From Bernardetia sp. (GTDB lineage Bacteria; Bacteroidota; Bacteroidia; Cytophagales; Bernardetiaceae), in the NCBI GenBank assembly GCA_020630575.1, contig JAHDBD010000012.1:1-64000 (forward strand): a DNA stretch of 64,000 nucleotides, written 5' to 3'. Numbering within the stretch: the stretch's first letter is position 1; each line of letters starts with the position of its first letter. Below, piece by piece: positions 17,108 to 26,273 of the stretch. The notes under the pieces are model-generated. The model was not told the origin of the DNA. It did not search any database and saw only the letters and a list, made by a program, of their open reading frames with translations. A program made the translations under genes and the position numbers.

Positions 17108-18103
17108 ATGAAGTTATTTTCGTTTTTTGCACTCTGTTTTGTTTATCTTTTTACGCTCTCAAATTCATTTGCTCAAACCAATAATGACTCTAAAGAAACA
17201 GAGAGTTATGAAAAAGTAGCACAAAATTTTGATAATTATTTCAATAATTCTGATTATGATAGCATTTTTGAGATGTTTTCTTATGGAATGAAAAAAGCAA
17301 TGCCTTTGGAAGAAACTAGATTGTTTTTGAAAAATTCATACCAACAAACAGGAAAAATAATAAAAAGAGAGTTCTCTAGGTATGAAAAAGGAAGTTATGC
17401 TGTCTATAAAACAAAATTTGAAAAAGGAACAGCAGCATTAAATATTTCGGTAGATAATCAAGGCAAAATAAATGGATTGTTTATTAAACCGTATGAAGAA
17501 ATTACTGAAATACCTACACCTGAACGCAATCAGACTAAACTCGTCTTGCCTTTTGAGGGAAAATGGACAGTTACTTGGGGAGGAGATACAGAAAAGCAAA
17601 ACTATCATGTAGAAAGCCAATCACAGAAGAATGCGTTTGATTTTTTGATTATGAAAAATGGAAAAACCTATACAACAAATGCAGAAAAGAATGAAGATTA
17701 TTATGCTTTTGGACAAGAAATTTTTGCACCTTGTGATGGAGAAATTGTTTTGTCAGTAGATGGAATAAAAGATAATAAGGTAGGAGAAGTCAATAATCAG
17801 TTTATTACAGGAAATACAGTGATTCTGAAAACAGAAAACAATGAATATTTATTTTTTGCTCATCTCAAACAGAATTCTATAAAAGTAAAGGAAGGACAAA
17901 AAGTAAAACAAGGTGATAGTTTGGCACTTTGTGGCAATTCTGGTCATTCTACTGAACCTCATTTACATTTTCACATCCAAAATACGGAAAACTCAAATCA
18001 AGCAACAGGAATAAAATGTTATTTCGATAAAATTATAGTTGATGGAAAAGAAAAAACAGATTATTCTCCAATTCAAAATGAAGTAATTGAATACTCTAAA
18101 TAG
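17108..18103 (+). CDS. Secreted M23 (LytM-type) peptidase with DUF3887-like domain
   Basis: Signal peptide (1-22), then a DUF3887-like domain (about 35-140) with the pattern DNYFNNSDYDSIFEMFS, then an M23 metallopeptidase fold from about 180. The zinc region is seen as KNAFDF and the HxH motif HLHFHIQ preceded by GNSGHSTEPH. M23 enzymes cut peptide cross-links in peptidoglycan; in this subfamily the N-terminal domain probably binds or positions the substrate. It is exported to the periplasm. It is followed 50 bases later by another secreted protein. Confidence 0.85.
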   Translation: MKLFSFFALCFVYLFTLSNSFAQTNNDSKETESYEKVAQNFDNYFNNSDYDSIFEMFSYGMKKAMPLEETRLFLKNSYQQTGKIIKREFSRYEKGSYAVYKTKFEKGTAALNISVDNQGKINGLFIKPYEEITEIPTPERNQTKLVLPFEGKWTVTWGGDTEKQNYHVESQSQKNAFDFLIMKNGKTYTTNAEKNEDYYAFGQEIFAPCDGEIVLSVDGIKDNKVGEVNNQFITGNTVILKTENNEYLFFAHLKQNSIKVKEGQKVKQGDSLALCGNSGHSTEPHLHFHIQNTENSNQATGIKCYFDKIIVDGKEKTDYSPIQNEVIEYSK

Positions 18104-18153
18104 AAATAATTATTTTTGTATTTATCTCAAAGAAAATACAGACTTACTATAAA

Positions 18154-19464
18154 ATGAAAATAGCAAAAATAGTATTATTATTTACTTCATTTCTTTTAGT
18201 TTTATTATTTGGATTTGAAGTTTTAGGGCAAACGAATTTTCTTATAAAAGGAAAAGTTATCGATTCAGAAACCAAAGAACTCTTACCTTTTGCTTCCATT
18301 GGAATTGAAGGAACAAGTGTAGGAACGGCAAGTAATTCGGTTGGAATCTTTGAATTTCGCCTCAATCCTACTTGGAAGGATAAGTTTATTGTTTGTTCTT
18401 TTGTAGGTTATCAGCCTTTAAAGATAAAAGTTTCAGAAGCATATCAGCATTCTAAAAGTAATCAATTAGTTTTAGAATTAAAATCTAGTGAATCTCTCAA
18501 AACAGTTACGATTAGCTCCAAACGAATTCCTAAGGTAGAAAAAATAATGAAACAGGTCATCAAAAATCTGCCTGAAAATTATCCACAAAATCCTTATAAT
18601 GCAGATTTTTTTTATAGAGAATATCTAAAAGATTCGACGGCTTATGTTCGTTTGGTAGAGGCTGCACTTCATGTATATGACAAGCGAGCGTATGTTCCTA
18701 TTATCTATAACTACAAAAGTAAAAATAGTTTTGCTCCTACTATTTTGAACCTAGAAGAAGATTATTTTGCACAAGTAAAAGAGAGAAGAGCATCTTATGA
18801 TTATTCAAAATCAAAGATAAATAATTTTTTTATTGATGTAGAATACGGCACAAAATATAATTGGATAAGAAAAAATCAATTCATTTTTGATAAAATGATG
18901 TACGAAAAATTTGACTATGAACTAGTAAATCTAACTTCAATAGGCAAGAATACAGTTTATGAAATCTCTTTTTCTTATAATGGAACAATTGACCGATTCA
19001 GAAAACTTAAAGGAAAACTCTTTGTAAATGACGAAGATTATGCTGTTCTCCAACTTCATTTTTCCTATCTTCCTGTTGGTGCAATGGGGGGCTATAATGC
19101 AGAAGAGCGTTATGGATATAATATTTATTTAGAGAACGAAGAGCATTTTTATTTCAAGAAATACGATGAAAAATATTTGGTAAGTTATCAATCGTTGCGC
19201 TCCATCGAAAAATATTATGAGAGTCAAGAAGCATTTGAAGAATCTGTTTCTGAGTATTTTGTCGAACAACTTACAGTAAATGTAAATCAAAAAAATCCGA
19301 CTCCACAAGATTTGCAAGATGATTCTAAACTAAAAGAAATTGATTATAATACTGTTTTTTGGGAAAATTATAATGTATTAGCAGATTCTCCTCTAAATAT
19401 AAAAATCAAAGCTGATTTGGAAAAAAGACAGTCTTTAGAAAAGCAATTTGAATTGAAAAAGTAA
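18154..19464 (+). CDS. Carboxypeptidase-like regulatory domain protein
   Basis: A 436-residue envelope protein. After a signal peptide (1-25, ending FEVLGQ) comes a carboxypeptidase D regulatory-like beta-sandwich (about 28-110: IKGKVIDSETKELLPFASIGIEGTS and NSVGIFEFRL), common in Bacteroidota outer-membrane and TonB-linked proteins. The remaining ~300 residues are strand-rich and not recognised; they resemble the middle of DUF5686-type proteins (KIMKQVIKNLPENYPQNPYNADFFYREY) but lack the C-terminal beta-barrel. Probably a periplasmic or outer-membrane accessory protein. Confidence 0.7.
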   Translation: MKIAKIVLLFTSFLLVLLFGFEVLGQTNFLIKGKVIDSETKELLPFASIGIEGTSVGTASNSVGIFEFRLNPTWKDKFIVCSFVGYQPLKIKVSEAYQHSKSNQLVLELKSSESLKTVTISSKRIPKVEKIMKQVIKNLPENYPQNPYNADFFYREYLKDSTAYVRLVEAALHVYDKRAYVPIIYNYKSKNSFAPTILNLEEDYFAQVKERRASYDYSKSKINNFFIDVEYGTKYNWIRKNQFIFDKMMYEKFDYELVNLTSIGKNTVYEISFSYNGTIDRFRKLKGKLFVNDEDYAVLQLHFSYLPVGAMGGYNAEERYGYNIYLENEEHFYFKKYDEKYLVSYQSLRSIEKYYESQEAFEESVSEYFVEQLTVNVNQKNPTPQDLQDDSKLKEIDYNTVFWENYNVLADSPLNIKIKADLEKRQSLEKQFELKK

Positions 19465-19534
19465 TTATTTTTTTGAACAAATTTTTGTATTTTGTATAAA
19501 CAAAAATATATAGAGTCCAAAAATTATTACTTGT

Positions 19535-20074
19535 ATGAATATTCTACCTTACGAAAATCTGACTTATAAAACTCATTTATCTAAAGATGAAATTCTAAAA
19601 AGAGTGAGAAATGAAACAGAGCCTAAACAATGGATTCGAATGACAGGTGTTTTTTCAAGTGGAAATCATAAGGCTTATGAGGGAGTTGTAAATGAAAATT
19701 CTTTCAAAATAAGTCGTATTATTGGTTACCGAAATTCATTTTTGCCACGAATAGAAGGTAAAATTGAAGAAAATAAAGAAAGTACACTTATTCATATCAA
19801 AATGAGATTACACACTTTTGTAATTGTTTTTCTTGCTATCTGGCTTTCTTTCATGTTTGTAGCTACTCTATTTTTGATTCCTATTTTTAGGCAAGAAATG
19901 GAAAACCAATCTATATTTAATTTGGCTTCTTTTACTCCTTTTTTGATGATACTAATTATTTCTGTAGTAACTGTTTTGGCATTTCATTATGAAGGAAATA
20001 AATCAAAGAAGTTTTTTGAGAATCTTTTTGAAGCAGAAAGATTAGAAAAAATAAATAAAAAAATACCATTATAA
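19535..20074 (+). CDS. Membrane protein of unknown function
   Basis: A 179-residue protein with a soluble N-terminal domain (about 1-90) and two membrane helices (about 92-117 and 128-150), ending in a basic tail. No family is recognised. It lies 70 bases after the previous gene on the same strand. Confidence 0.55.
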   Translation: MNILPYENLTYKTHLSKDEILKRVRNETEPKQWIRMTGVFSSGNHKAYEGVVNENSFKISRIIGYRNSFLPRIEGKIEENKESTLIHIKMRLHTFVIVFLAIWLSFMFVATLFLIPIFRQEMENQSIFNLASFTPFLMILIISVVTVLAFHYEGNKSKKFFENLFEAERLEKINKKIPL

Positions 20075-20122
20075 AGTTTTTCAACTTCGTAATGGCATTT
20101 TTAGACAACTTTTTATAAAAAA

Positions 20123-20944
20123 TTATCCTAACATATTTGTACGAATCATTTCTCTAAAATCTTCATAGGGTTGATTTTGTCTCGCACCCCAAAGCTGTTG
20201 TGCATCCTTTCCTAAGACATAACGAAGTTGTTTTTTCCCATCTGTTGCTGCACCAAAAATCCCTTCTGCCATTTGTTCGGCTGTAGAATAATTTTCTGAA
20301 CGTTCTGTTCCTTCAAAATTCTGCAATAATCTTGTAATTGTTTTTTGATAATCCTTATCGTTTTCACTCTCAAACATATCCAAAGAACGCCCTGCAAAAT
20401 CAGTTTTTACTCCACCCGGTTCAATTATTTTTAATTCAATTCCGAAAGGATTTAGTTCATATTGCAAACTCTCAGTCAAGCCTTCAACTGCCCATTTTGT
20501 GGCGTGATAAACAGAAAATAAAGGCATAGTAATAAGTCCACCAATAGAGGAGACATTTATAAAAAGACCACTTTTATTCTCTCTAAAATGAGGTAAAAAA
20601 GCACGAATTACATCAATCAAACCAAATAAATTTACATCGAATTGTCTTTTAATTTGCTCATCTGAAGCACTTTCCAAAACACCAGCCGTTCCATATCCTG
20701 CATTGTTCAACACTACATCTATTTTTCCGAAAGTTGCAATAGAATCTTTGACAGCCTTTGCAATACTGTTTTTGTCTTGAACATCTAAAGCAAATTTTTT
20801 GAGATTATCAGTTTCTGTGAGTGCGTCTGATGTATTACGCATTGTTGCTGCGACATTCCAGCCTTTGTCTGCAAAATATTCAGCTGTTGCTTTTCCGATT
20901 CCAGAAGATGCACCTGTAATGAAAATTGTTTTTTGGGTTGCCAT
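20123..20944 (-). CDS. Short-chain dehydrogenase/reductase (SDR)
   Basis: NAD(P)-dependent oxidoreductase of 273 residues, classical SDR type. The cofactor motif TGASSGIGKATAEYF (residues 10-24), the NNAGYGTAG segment, the catalytic Ser (INVSSIGG) and YHATKWA (Tyr-x-x-x-Lys) are all intact. The substrate is unknown. The gene is downstream of a TetR regulator on the same strand, and a copy of the putative TetR operator lies 34-53 bases before its start, so it is probably repressed by that regulator and induced by its ligand. Confidence 0.92.
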   Translation of the reverse strand: MATQKTIFITGASSGIGKATAEYFADKGWNVAATMRNTSDALTETDNLKKFALDVQDKNSIAKAVKDSIATFGKIDVVLNNAGYGTAGVLESASDEQIKRQFDVNLFGLIDVIRAFLPHFRENKSGLFINVSSIGGLITMPLFSVYHATKWAVEGLTESLQYELNPFGIELKIIEPGGVKTDFAGRSLDMFESENDKDYQKTITRLLQNFEGTERSENYSTAEQMAEGIFGAATDGKKQLRYVLGKDAQQLWGARQNQPYEDFREMIRTNMLG

Positions 20945-20977
20945 AATTGTATTGAATTTGAGTTGAGATTAATTTAT

Positions 20978-20997
20978 AAGTGAAAAAAAAGTCATTT
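20978..20997. promoter_or_regulatory. Putative TetR operator before the SDR gene
   Basis: AAGTGAA, six bases, GTCATTT: the same half-sites and same spacing as the perfect inverted repeat upstream of the TetR gene (21665-21684), with two mismatches in the left arm. Confidence 0.55.
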
Positions 20998-21069
20998 TTA
21001 GTTTTGAAAAAATAGACTATTTATTAAAATAGCCTAATTTATGTTTTCTGTGTTTTCTATATTGTTTTC

Positions 21070-21642
21070 TTATTTTCTGATTCCGTGCCAGTAGATTTCA
21101 AAGCTCTCTTCTATTAGTTTTGGTGTGTAATCCAGCTTTTTTTGAGTAATTTGAAGACCAATGTGATTAGCCATTCCTTGAAATACACTTATCAATAATT
21201 CAATATCTAAATCTTTGATATCTGATGAATCAATTCCTTTTTGAAAAAATGATTTTGTCTTTTTCATAAATGAATCTGAAATAATTTTATTCGAATCATC
21301 TAAGATATTAGAACTTGCACATTGACTCATAAAATGTATTTCTATCTGATTATGAACCAAATAATGTAAATAATTTTGCCAAACAAGCTGCATTCCTTCC
21401 TTGATAGAATACTCTTCAATATTCTCTGGAAGAAGTTCTGCGCTTACTCTACTTTTGATTTTTTTATAGAGTTGATTAATAAGTTCTTTCTTATTTTTGA
21501 AATAAATGTAAAGCGTTCCGTGTGCTAAATCAGCTTCTTTTGCAATATCGGAAATACGCAAACCTGCTAACCCTACTTTTTGAGTAAGTTGCAAAACAAC
21601 TTCATAAATACGCTCTTCTTTTTCTATGGATTTTATTTTCAT
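21070..21642 (-). CDS. TetR/AcrR family transcriptional regulator
   Basis: A 190-residue repressor. The N-terminal helix-turn-helix (about 10-55) has the pattern GLAGLRISDIAKEADLAHGTLYIYFKNKKELI, typical of the family. The C-terminal ligand domain is all-helical. It lies upstream of the SDR gene on the same strand with a 125-base gap. An inverted repeat before each gene supports autoregulation and control of the SDR gene; the ligand is unknown. Confidence 0.92.
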   Translation of the reverse strand: MKIKSIEKEERIYEVVLQLTQKVGLAGLRISDIAKEADLAHGTLYIYFKNKKELINQLYKKIKSRVSAELLPENIEEYSIKEGMQLVWQNYLHYLVHNQIEIHFMSQCASSNILDDSNKIISDSFMKKTKSFFQKGIDSSDIKDLDIELLISVFQGMANHIGLQITQKKLDYTPKLIEESFEIYWHGIRK

Positions 21643-21664
21643 AACTTGATTGTGTTACAAATAT

Positions 21665-21684
21665 AAATGACTTTTTTGTCATTT
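21665..21684. promoter_or_regulatory. Putative TetR operator before the regulator gene
   Basis: Perfect inverted repeat AAATGAC-N6-GTCATTT, 23-42 bases upstream of the TetR start codon. A near copy with identical spacing lies before the SDR gene. Confidence 0.65.
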
Positions 21685-21770
21685 TAAAGTTTAATCTAAA
21701 ATTTTTATACTCTTTTTTAGTTTTTAACCTTTGCTAAGACAAATTTAGTAAAATCAATTTTCTAAATTTT

Positions 21771-24539
21771 TCAGATACCTATACTAAAACGAACACCAAA
21801 TTTTTTAATAGAATTGGGTCTGCTTTCTAGTGTTCTGTCTTGTTTTAGAGAAGGATTCAGAGCAAACACAAAATCAGTTCGTACAACTTTAAAAATATTT
21901 TCAAAGCCAATGCTTAATTCTGTATAATGTTTTGCAGCAGGCGTATAAAGATAATTTGAACTAGCTACAAATTGCCAACCTAATTTTTTCATAAATCCTA
22001 TTCTGTGCAATAAATAACCATTAAAATGCTGTTCGGCATGAACTTCTACAAATGGCTTGGTTGTGCTATATTCATAGAAAGGCAACAATAAAAACTGGCG
22101 TAAATTGTTTTTTGCTATAAAAATAGGCGAAGTAGAAAAGTGAAAATTATCTACAAAAGAAGTATAATTATTCCATAAGAAAGTTCCTGTTTGAATATCA
22201 TAATTAATTGTACCTAAAATACCTAAATTCATTCCATCACTAATATTCAAAACTAATTTTCCAAAATATGCTTTACTTTGTGCTATGTTTTTTATGGCTT
22301 GTGTGTAAGTAAGTGCTAGCAAAGGATATTTACTAGATAAACTAATTCGTTGTTTGGGACGTAAAATATACTTTTCACCAATTAGATATTCAAAGCGAGC
22401 TTTTATCAAAACAGCATTATGAAGTTCGAAAAAAACAGATTCACCTTTATAGTCAATAGGCAAATTAGATGTGAAAGTTATATCTTTTCTATCTATAAGT
22501 GAAGATGCTTTTGGATTATTTTTCAAAGGAATACGCCTTTCAAAACTTCCTTGCAAGCGAAAAAATACACCTTGAAAAATACGTTGTCCTGCTCCAAGTT
22601 GAAAATAATTTTTCTGATAAATCTTCATCAAATTTTGTTCTCTGAGCTGTGTATAAACTCCATTTACAAAATATGGAATGGCATTTGGTTCAAATTGTTC
22701 TACGAAAGCTCCACCTTCTATAAAAATATATCTATCGTTTATTCGATTAAAAAGATGAGAAATTTCTCCTTTGGCTAAAAATTGTTTGCTTCCGAAACCA
22801 TATCTTGCATCTGCTCCTAATTTGGTCTGACTCAAATCTTTTTCTCTATTTTTTATTCTATCTACTCCAAAATTAAGTGCCATTCCTTCTACTGTATTAG
22901 ATTGAATTACATTTAAGAGAGAGGGAAATTTATAGGTCAATTCTTTTTTACGAATTTTGTAAGAATAGCCTACTAACAAATCTTTAAACTTAAATTTATT
23001 GCTTTGTCTGTCCATTGAATCTAAATAAAAAGGTTGGCTGTGTGCTTCTTCTATGCTATCACTTCTGTGATAATGGTTGGCTTCTTTCGTCGTAAGGGGA
23101 ACAGGACGCACTTTTTGCCAATATGATGTAGTTTTTTGAGTAGAACTATCTAACAAAATAGATAATTCGTTGCTAAAAAAATCCTCCTCAGCTTTAACTT
23201 GTTTTGTTACTAATTCTTTATTTCTTATTTTTTCTTCTAGTTCGTCTAATGATACAGTATCGATAATGGAAATTTGTTGTTCATTTTGCTTTTGGTTCTG
23301 TTTTTTTTCCTGTTTTTCAGTAATTCTATTTTTGTAAAATGAATCTTTGTCTAACTCATCTATATCTTTTTCTAATTGTGCAGAAGTAAAGTTTGGATTT
23401 AGTTGGTAATTAAAAAAACTTCCTGTATAATTTCCCTTTCCTATCACTTCAACACTAAACAAATTAATCTTATAATTAAACAAAAAAGATTGAGAAGAAC
23501 ACATCCATAATTTGTCTGTTATAGGTGAAAAAAGTTGTTTTATGGTAAGCGTATCAATAACTTCTATTCCTGCTTGACGACTAATTTTTAAATCCACACT
23601 ATGGATTCTCCAAGTGCTATCTTGAATATAAATATCTCCAAAAAATAAAGGTTGTCCTGTGTGTTTGGGAATGACTTTTATCTTATGGACTTTGACTTTT
23701 TTATCAGTTCTTATATTTTCTGTAAACTCTGCTTCATATACATGATCGTAATAATTAAAGGCATTTTTTGCAATAGGAGAAATAAATTTTCTGTTTCCAA
23801 TAGGAAGCGATAGAGAATTTTGATACAAATCAAAAATTAGAAAAAACGAACTATTCCAAGCAAAACCTCTGCTATCACCATTTGCACGAGAAGAAATAAT
23901 TATTTCTTTTTGATAATTGGGAGCTAAGAAATAATATTTGGACACTAATTCTGAAAAGTAAATTACTTTATCTGTTTGCCATTCTTGTTTTAGTTGCTTT
24001 ACTTGTTTAGTAGAAAATAATTTAGGAATATGAAAAGTATCTAATTGCTGTACATTTTTTATGTAAATATCACAAGAAAAAGCCTGTGCTTGATTTCTAT
24101 AAAATTCTCTTTTTTGCTGTGCTGCTTGAATGATAGAATGAGCTTTATTTATTTCTTTTTTGTTGTCTTTATTTAAATCAATCAATATAGTTTCTAAAAG
24201 CATCGTCAAATGCTTCATTTGTATATTCAGCTCTATTTTTTCATCTTTTTGTACATTTTCTTTTGTAACAATTACTTCCTTAATTTGAGTTTGGTAACTG
24301 ATAGAACGAAATACAATTTGATAAGTACCTTCATTTAGATGTAGAAAATAATTTCCTTCTTGGTTAGTGATAGTTCCATAGGTTGTTCCTTCTTGATAAA
24401 TGGTTATAAAAGGTAAATTTTTGCCTTCTGTACTAGTTACTTTTCCGAAAATTTGCACAGCTTTGGTATCAGGAGAAAGTAAAAAACAGGTAAAAAAAAG
24501 AAATAAAGCAAAGAAAAAATGTGCTTTTTGAGAATTCAT
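21771..24539 (-). CDS. DUF5686 / carboxypeptidase-regulatory outer-membrane protein
   Basis: A 922-residue outer-membrane protein. Signal peptide (1-28), carboxypeptidase-regulatory-like sandwich (about 29-115: IFGKVTSTEGKNLPFITIYQ), then the DUF5686 body with YRNQAQAFSCDIYIKN near 150 and a predicted C-terminal beta-barrel of alternating strands (about 540-922) ending in an aromatic-poor VRFSIGI. Such proteins are conserved in Bacteroidota; their role is not established. A Gln/Lys/Glu-rich linker lies around 410-440. It is a single gene; a 236-base AT-rich gap with no clear motif separates it from the divergent gene at 24776. Confidence 0.85.
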   Translation of the reverse strand: MNSQKAHFFFALFLFFTCFLLSPDTKAVQIFGKVTSTEGKNLPFITIYQEGTTYGTITNQEGNYFLHLNEGTYQIVFRSISYQTQIKEVIVTKENVQKDEKIELNIQMKHLTMLLETILIDLNKDNKKEINKAHSIIQAAQQKREFYRNQAQAFSCDIYIKNVQQLDTFHIPKLFSTKQVKQLKQEWQTDKVIYFSELVSKYYFLAPNYQKEIIISSRANGDSRGFAWNSSFFLIFDLYQNSLSLPIGNRKFISPIAKNAFNYYDHVYEAEFTENIRTDKKVKVHKIKVIPKHTGQPLFFGDIYIQDSTWRIHSVDLKISRQAGIEVIDTLTIKQLFSPITDKLWMCSSQSFLFNYKINLFSVEVIGKGNYTGSFFNYQLNPNFTSAQLEKDIDELDKDSFYKNRITEKQEKKQNQKQNEQQISIIDTVSLDELEEKIRNKELVTKQVKAEEDFFSNELSILLDSSTQKTTSYWQKVRPVPLTTKEANHYHRSDSIEEAHSQPFYLDSMDRQSNKFKFKDLLVGYSYKIRKKELTYKFPSLLNVIQSNTVEGMALNFGVDRIKNREKDLSQTKLGADARYGFGSKQFLAKGEISHLFNRINDRYIFIEGGAFVEQFEPNAIPYFVNGVYTQLREQNLMKIYQKNYFQLGAGQRIFQGVFFRLQGSFERRIPLKNNPKASSLIDRKDITFTSNLPIDYKGESVFFELHNAVLIKARFEYLIGEKYILRPKQRISLSSKYPLLALTYTQAIKNIAQSKAYFGKLVLNISDGMNLGILGTINYDIQTGTFLWNNYTSFVDNFHFSTSPIFIAKNNLRQFLLLPFYEYSTTKPFVEVHAEQHFNGYLLHRIGFMKKLGWQFVASSNYLYTPAAKHYTELSIGFENIFKVVRTDFVFALNPSLKQDRTLESRPNSIKKFGVRFSIGI

Positions 24540-24775
24540 CTTAGAAAAAAATAAACAGAGTTAGTTAAAAAACTAATAGATATATCATAAAGAAGAATTG
24601 GAGGAGAATTGTTTTTTAATCAGAAATACTTCAAGACCAATAATACCATACAATCAATCATATTTTATTTTTTTTCCAAAAAACAATAACAAATCAAATC
24701 TGTTAGTTACTGTAATTTAAACCGATTAATAATTTTTAACATTTTTTTATTTAATAACTATTAAAAGCTAAAAAC

Positions 24776-25177
24776 ATGATAGTAAAACAAACGCAATTTT
24801 TTGTCCTTAGTTATTTTCCTGAAACAGAACTTTTAGAATTAGAGTGGTTGGCAGCAACTGCTAATATGACTGTTGAAGAGTTTCAAGAACATGTTCGTTT
24901 AGAAAATGAAGTCCTATTAAAGCACCGACCAAAGAAAATATTAGCAAAAACGCTTGACATGCAACATACTATATCTCCTGATGAGCAAGAAAAGCACAAT
25001 GATATAATATTACCTACCTTTAAAGCAATTGAACTTGAAAAATTAGCTATAATAATAAGCAAAGATTTATTTACTCAGGTTTCCATTAGTCAGATAATAG
25101 ATGACGATACTACTGCTGGTTACCAATCAAATTATTTTGAAGATACTGCTTCAGCAATGGAATGGCTTAATAAGTAA
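24776..25177 (+). CDS. STAS/SpoIIAA-like small protein
   Basis: A 133-residue cytoplasmic protein. The pattern YFPETELLELEWLAATANMTVEEFQEH at the start, a central strand KLAIIISKDLFTQVSISQ, and a closing YFEDTASAMEWL resembles a lineage-specific SpoIIAA-like group, which keeps the fold of anti-sigma factor antagonists without a known partner. Assignment is from pattern only. It ends in a clear terminator. Confidence 0.5.
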   Translation: MIVKQTQFFVLSYFPETELLELEWLAATANMTVEEFQEHVRLENEVLLKHRPKKILAKTLDMQHTISPDEQEKHNDIILPTFKAIELEKLAIIISKDLFTQVSISQIIDDDTTAGYQSNYFEDTASAMEWLNK

Positions 25178-25207
25178 TTTGTATAGAAACTAAATTGATT
25201 AAATTTT

Positions 25208-25246
25208 TAAAAAGGTTGTTTAATAAAATTGAACAACCTTTTTGAT
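25208..25246 (+). terminator. Terminator
   Basis: AAAAGGTTGTT pairs with AACAACCTTTT, followed by T residues, 30 bases after the stop at 25177. Confidence 0.85.
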
Positions 25247-25302
25247 AAAGATACAATAACCTAATAAATAATTTTGCCTAATTATTTAATGATTATTTTA
25301 AG

Positions 25303-25815
25303 TCAAATCAATTTTCTAAAAGTCAAACTCATACGAGAATTTTCTGTATTTGATTTTAGAATAGCGTGTTGCCAACTGTTTTGAATTTCTTGATTCATAT
25401 AAAAAAGACTTCCAGAAGTGAGTTCAAATTCTTTGAAACTAGTTTTATCTTCTATATTTCTGAATTTTAAAAGCCTTGTTTCTCCTAAAGAAATAATTAC
25501 AATTCCTGTATTTTCTGCTAAAATATCAATTTGGTCAGAATGATAACCCATTTTTGACAGTCCATTTTCATAATAATTTATCAAACAGTTATTTGGCTCA
25601 AAATTCAATTCTAGTTTTATATTCTGACAAATTTTTTCCAAAAAACTAGGAAATTCTTGAAAAGGATAGCTCATCTGAGAATAATTATAAGCCTTTCCAA
25701 AACTTGCTGTTTTGCGTGCTTTCATTCGGTTATCCCAAATTATATAAATATTAATCAATTCAAATAGACTTTGTGGATTTTGTATGAAGTTTGGTTTTAG
25801 CAGAATGTCATTCAT
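25303..25815 (-). CDS. AlkB-like 2-oxoglutarate/Fe(II) dioxygenase
   Basis: DNA/RNA dealkylation-type oxygenase of 170 residues. The iron ligands are visible in YHSDQID (His, Asp) and WQHAI (His); the 2-oxoglutarate-binding Arg pair is in SRMSLTFRKL at the C-terminus. The sequence INYYENGLSKMGYHSD is typical of AlkB-like proteins. The probable function is repair of alkylated bases; protein or RNA substrates are not excluded. Confidence 0.85.
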   Translation of the reverse strand: MNDILLKPNFIQNPQSLFELINIYIIWDNRMKARKTASFGKAYNYSQMSYPFQEFPSFLEKICQNIKLELNFEPNNCLINYYENGLSKMGYHSDQIDILAENTGIVIISLGETRLLKFRNIEDKTSFKEFELTSGSLFYMNQEIQNSWQHAILKSNTENSRMSLTFRKLI

Positions 25816-25832
25816 TAGAGTTTAATTTTTAT

Positions 25833-25881
25833 AAAAAAAAGGTTCAGAAATTACTTCAAAATAAAGCAGTTTCTGAACCAT
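25833..25881 (-). terminator. Terminator of the gatB-membrane protein unit
   Basis: GGTTCAGAAA (25841-25850) pairs with TTTCTGAACC (25870-25879). Read on the minus strand it is followed by a T run. It closes the gene at 25916-26254. Confidence 0.75.
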
Positions 25882-25915
25882 TAAGTTCATTTTCTAAAAG
25901 ACAGAAAATTGGGTT

Positions 25916-26254
25916 TTATAGATTTGCATCTAAAATAGTATCGTCTTTGATGTAGGTTTCATCATCATTTGTTTTCCAATTTTTCTCTAAAATTTTATAA
26001 AAGCCCCAACAGGCTAAAACTCCAAAGGGAATAGCAATTAAGCCAATTATATTTTCATCTATACTTTCAATATTGTAGTAAGATGACAAGAAAAGATCAG
26101 AAACTACAAAAATAATAAATGCTCCTACCACAGTGCCTACATAATAGGAAAGCACGCCCAAAACAGAAAAAAGCCATTTGTTCTTTTCTCTTTCTTTAGC
26201 AAGTTTGAAAAAAGCTCTTCCTATAGACCATATTAGGAATAGACCAATTATCAT
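25916..26254 (-). CDS. Small membrane protein
   Basis: A 112-residue protein with three hydrophobic helices (about 1-18, 27-52, 67-87) and a charged C-terminal tail. It starts 19 bases after the gatB stop on the same strand and shares its terminator, so it is probably co-transcribed with gatB. No family recognised. Confidence 0.6.
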   Translation of the reverse strand: MIIGLFLIWSIGRAFFKLAKEREKNKWLFSVLGVLSYYVGTVVGAFIIFVVSDLFLSSYYNIESIDENIIGLIAIPFGVLACWGFYKILEKNWKTNDDETYIKDDTILDANL

Positions 26255-26273
26255 AGTGTTATAAATTAAAGTT

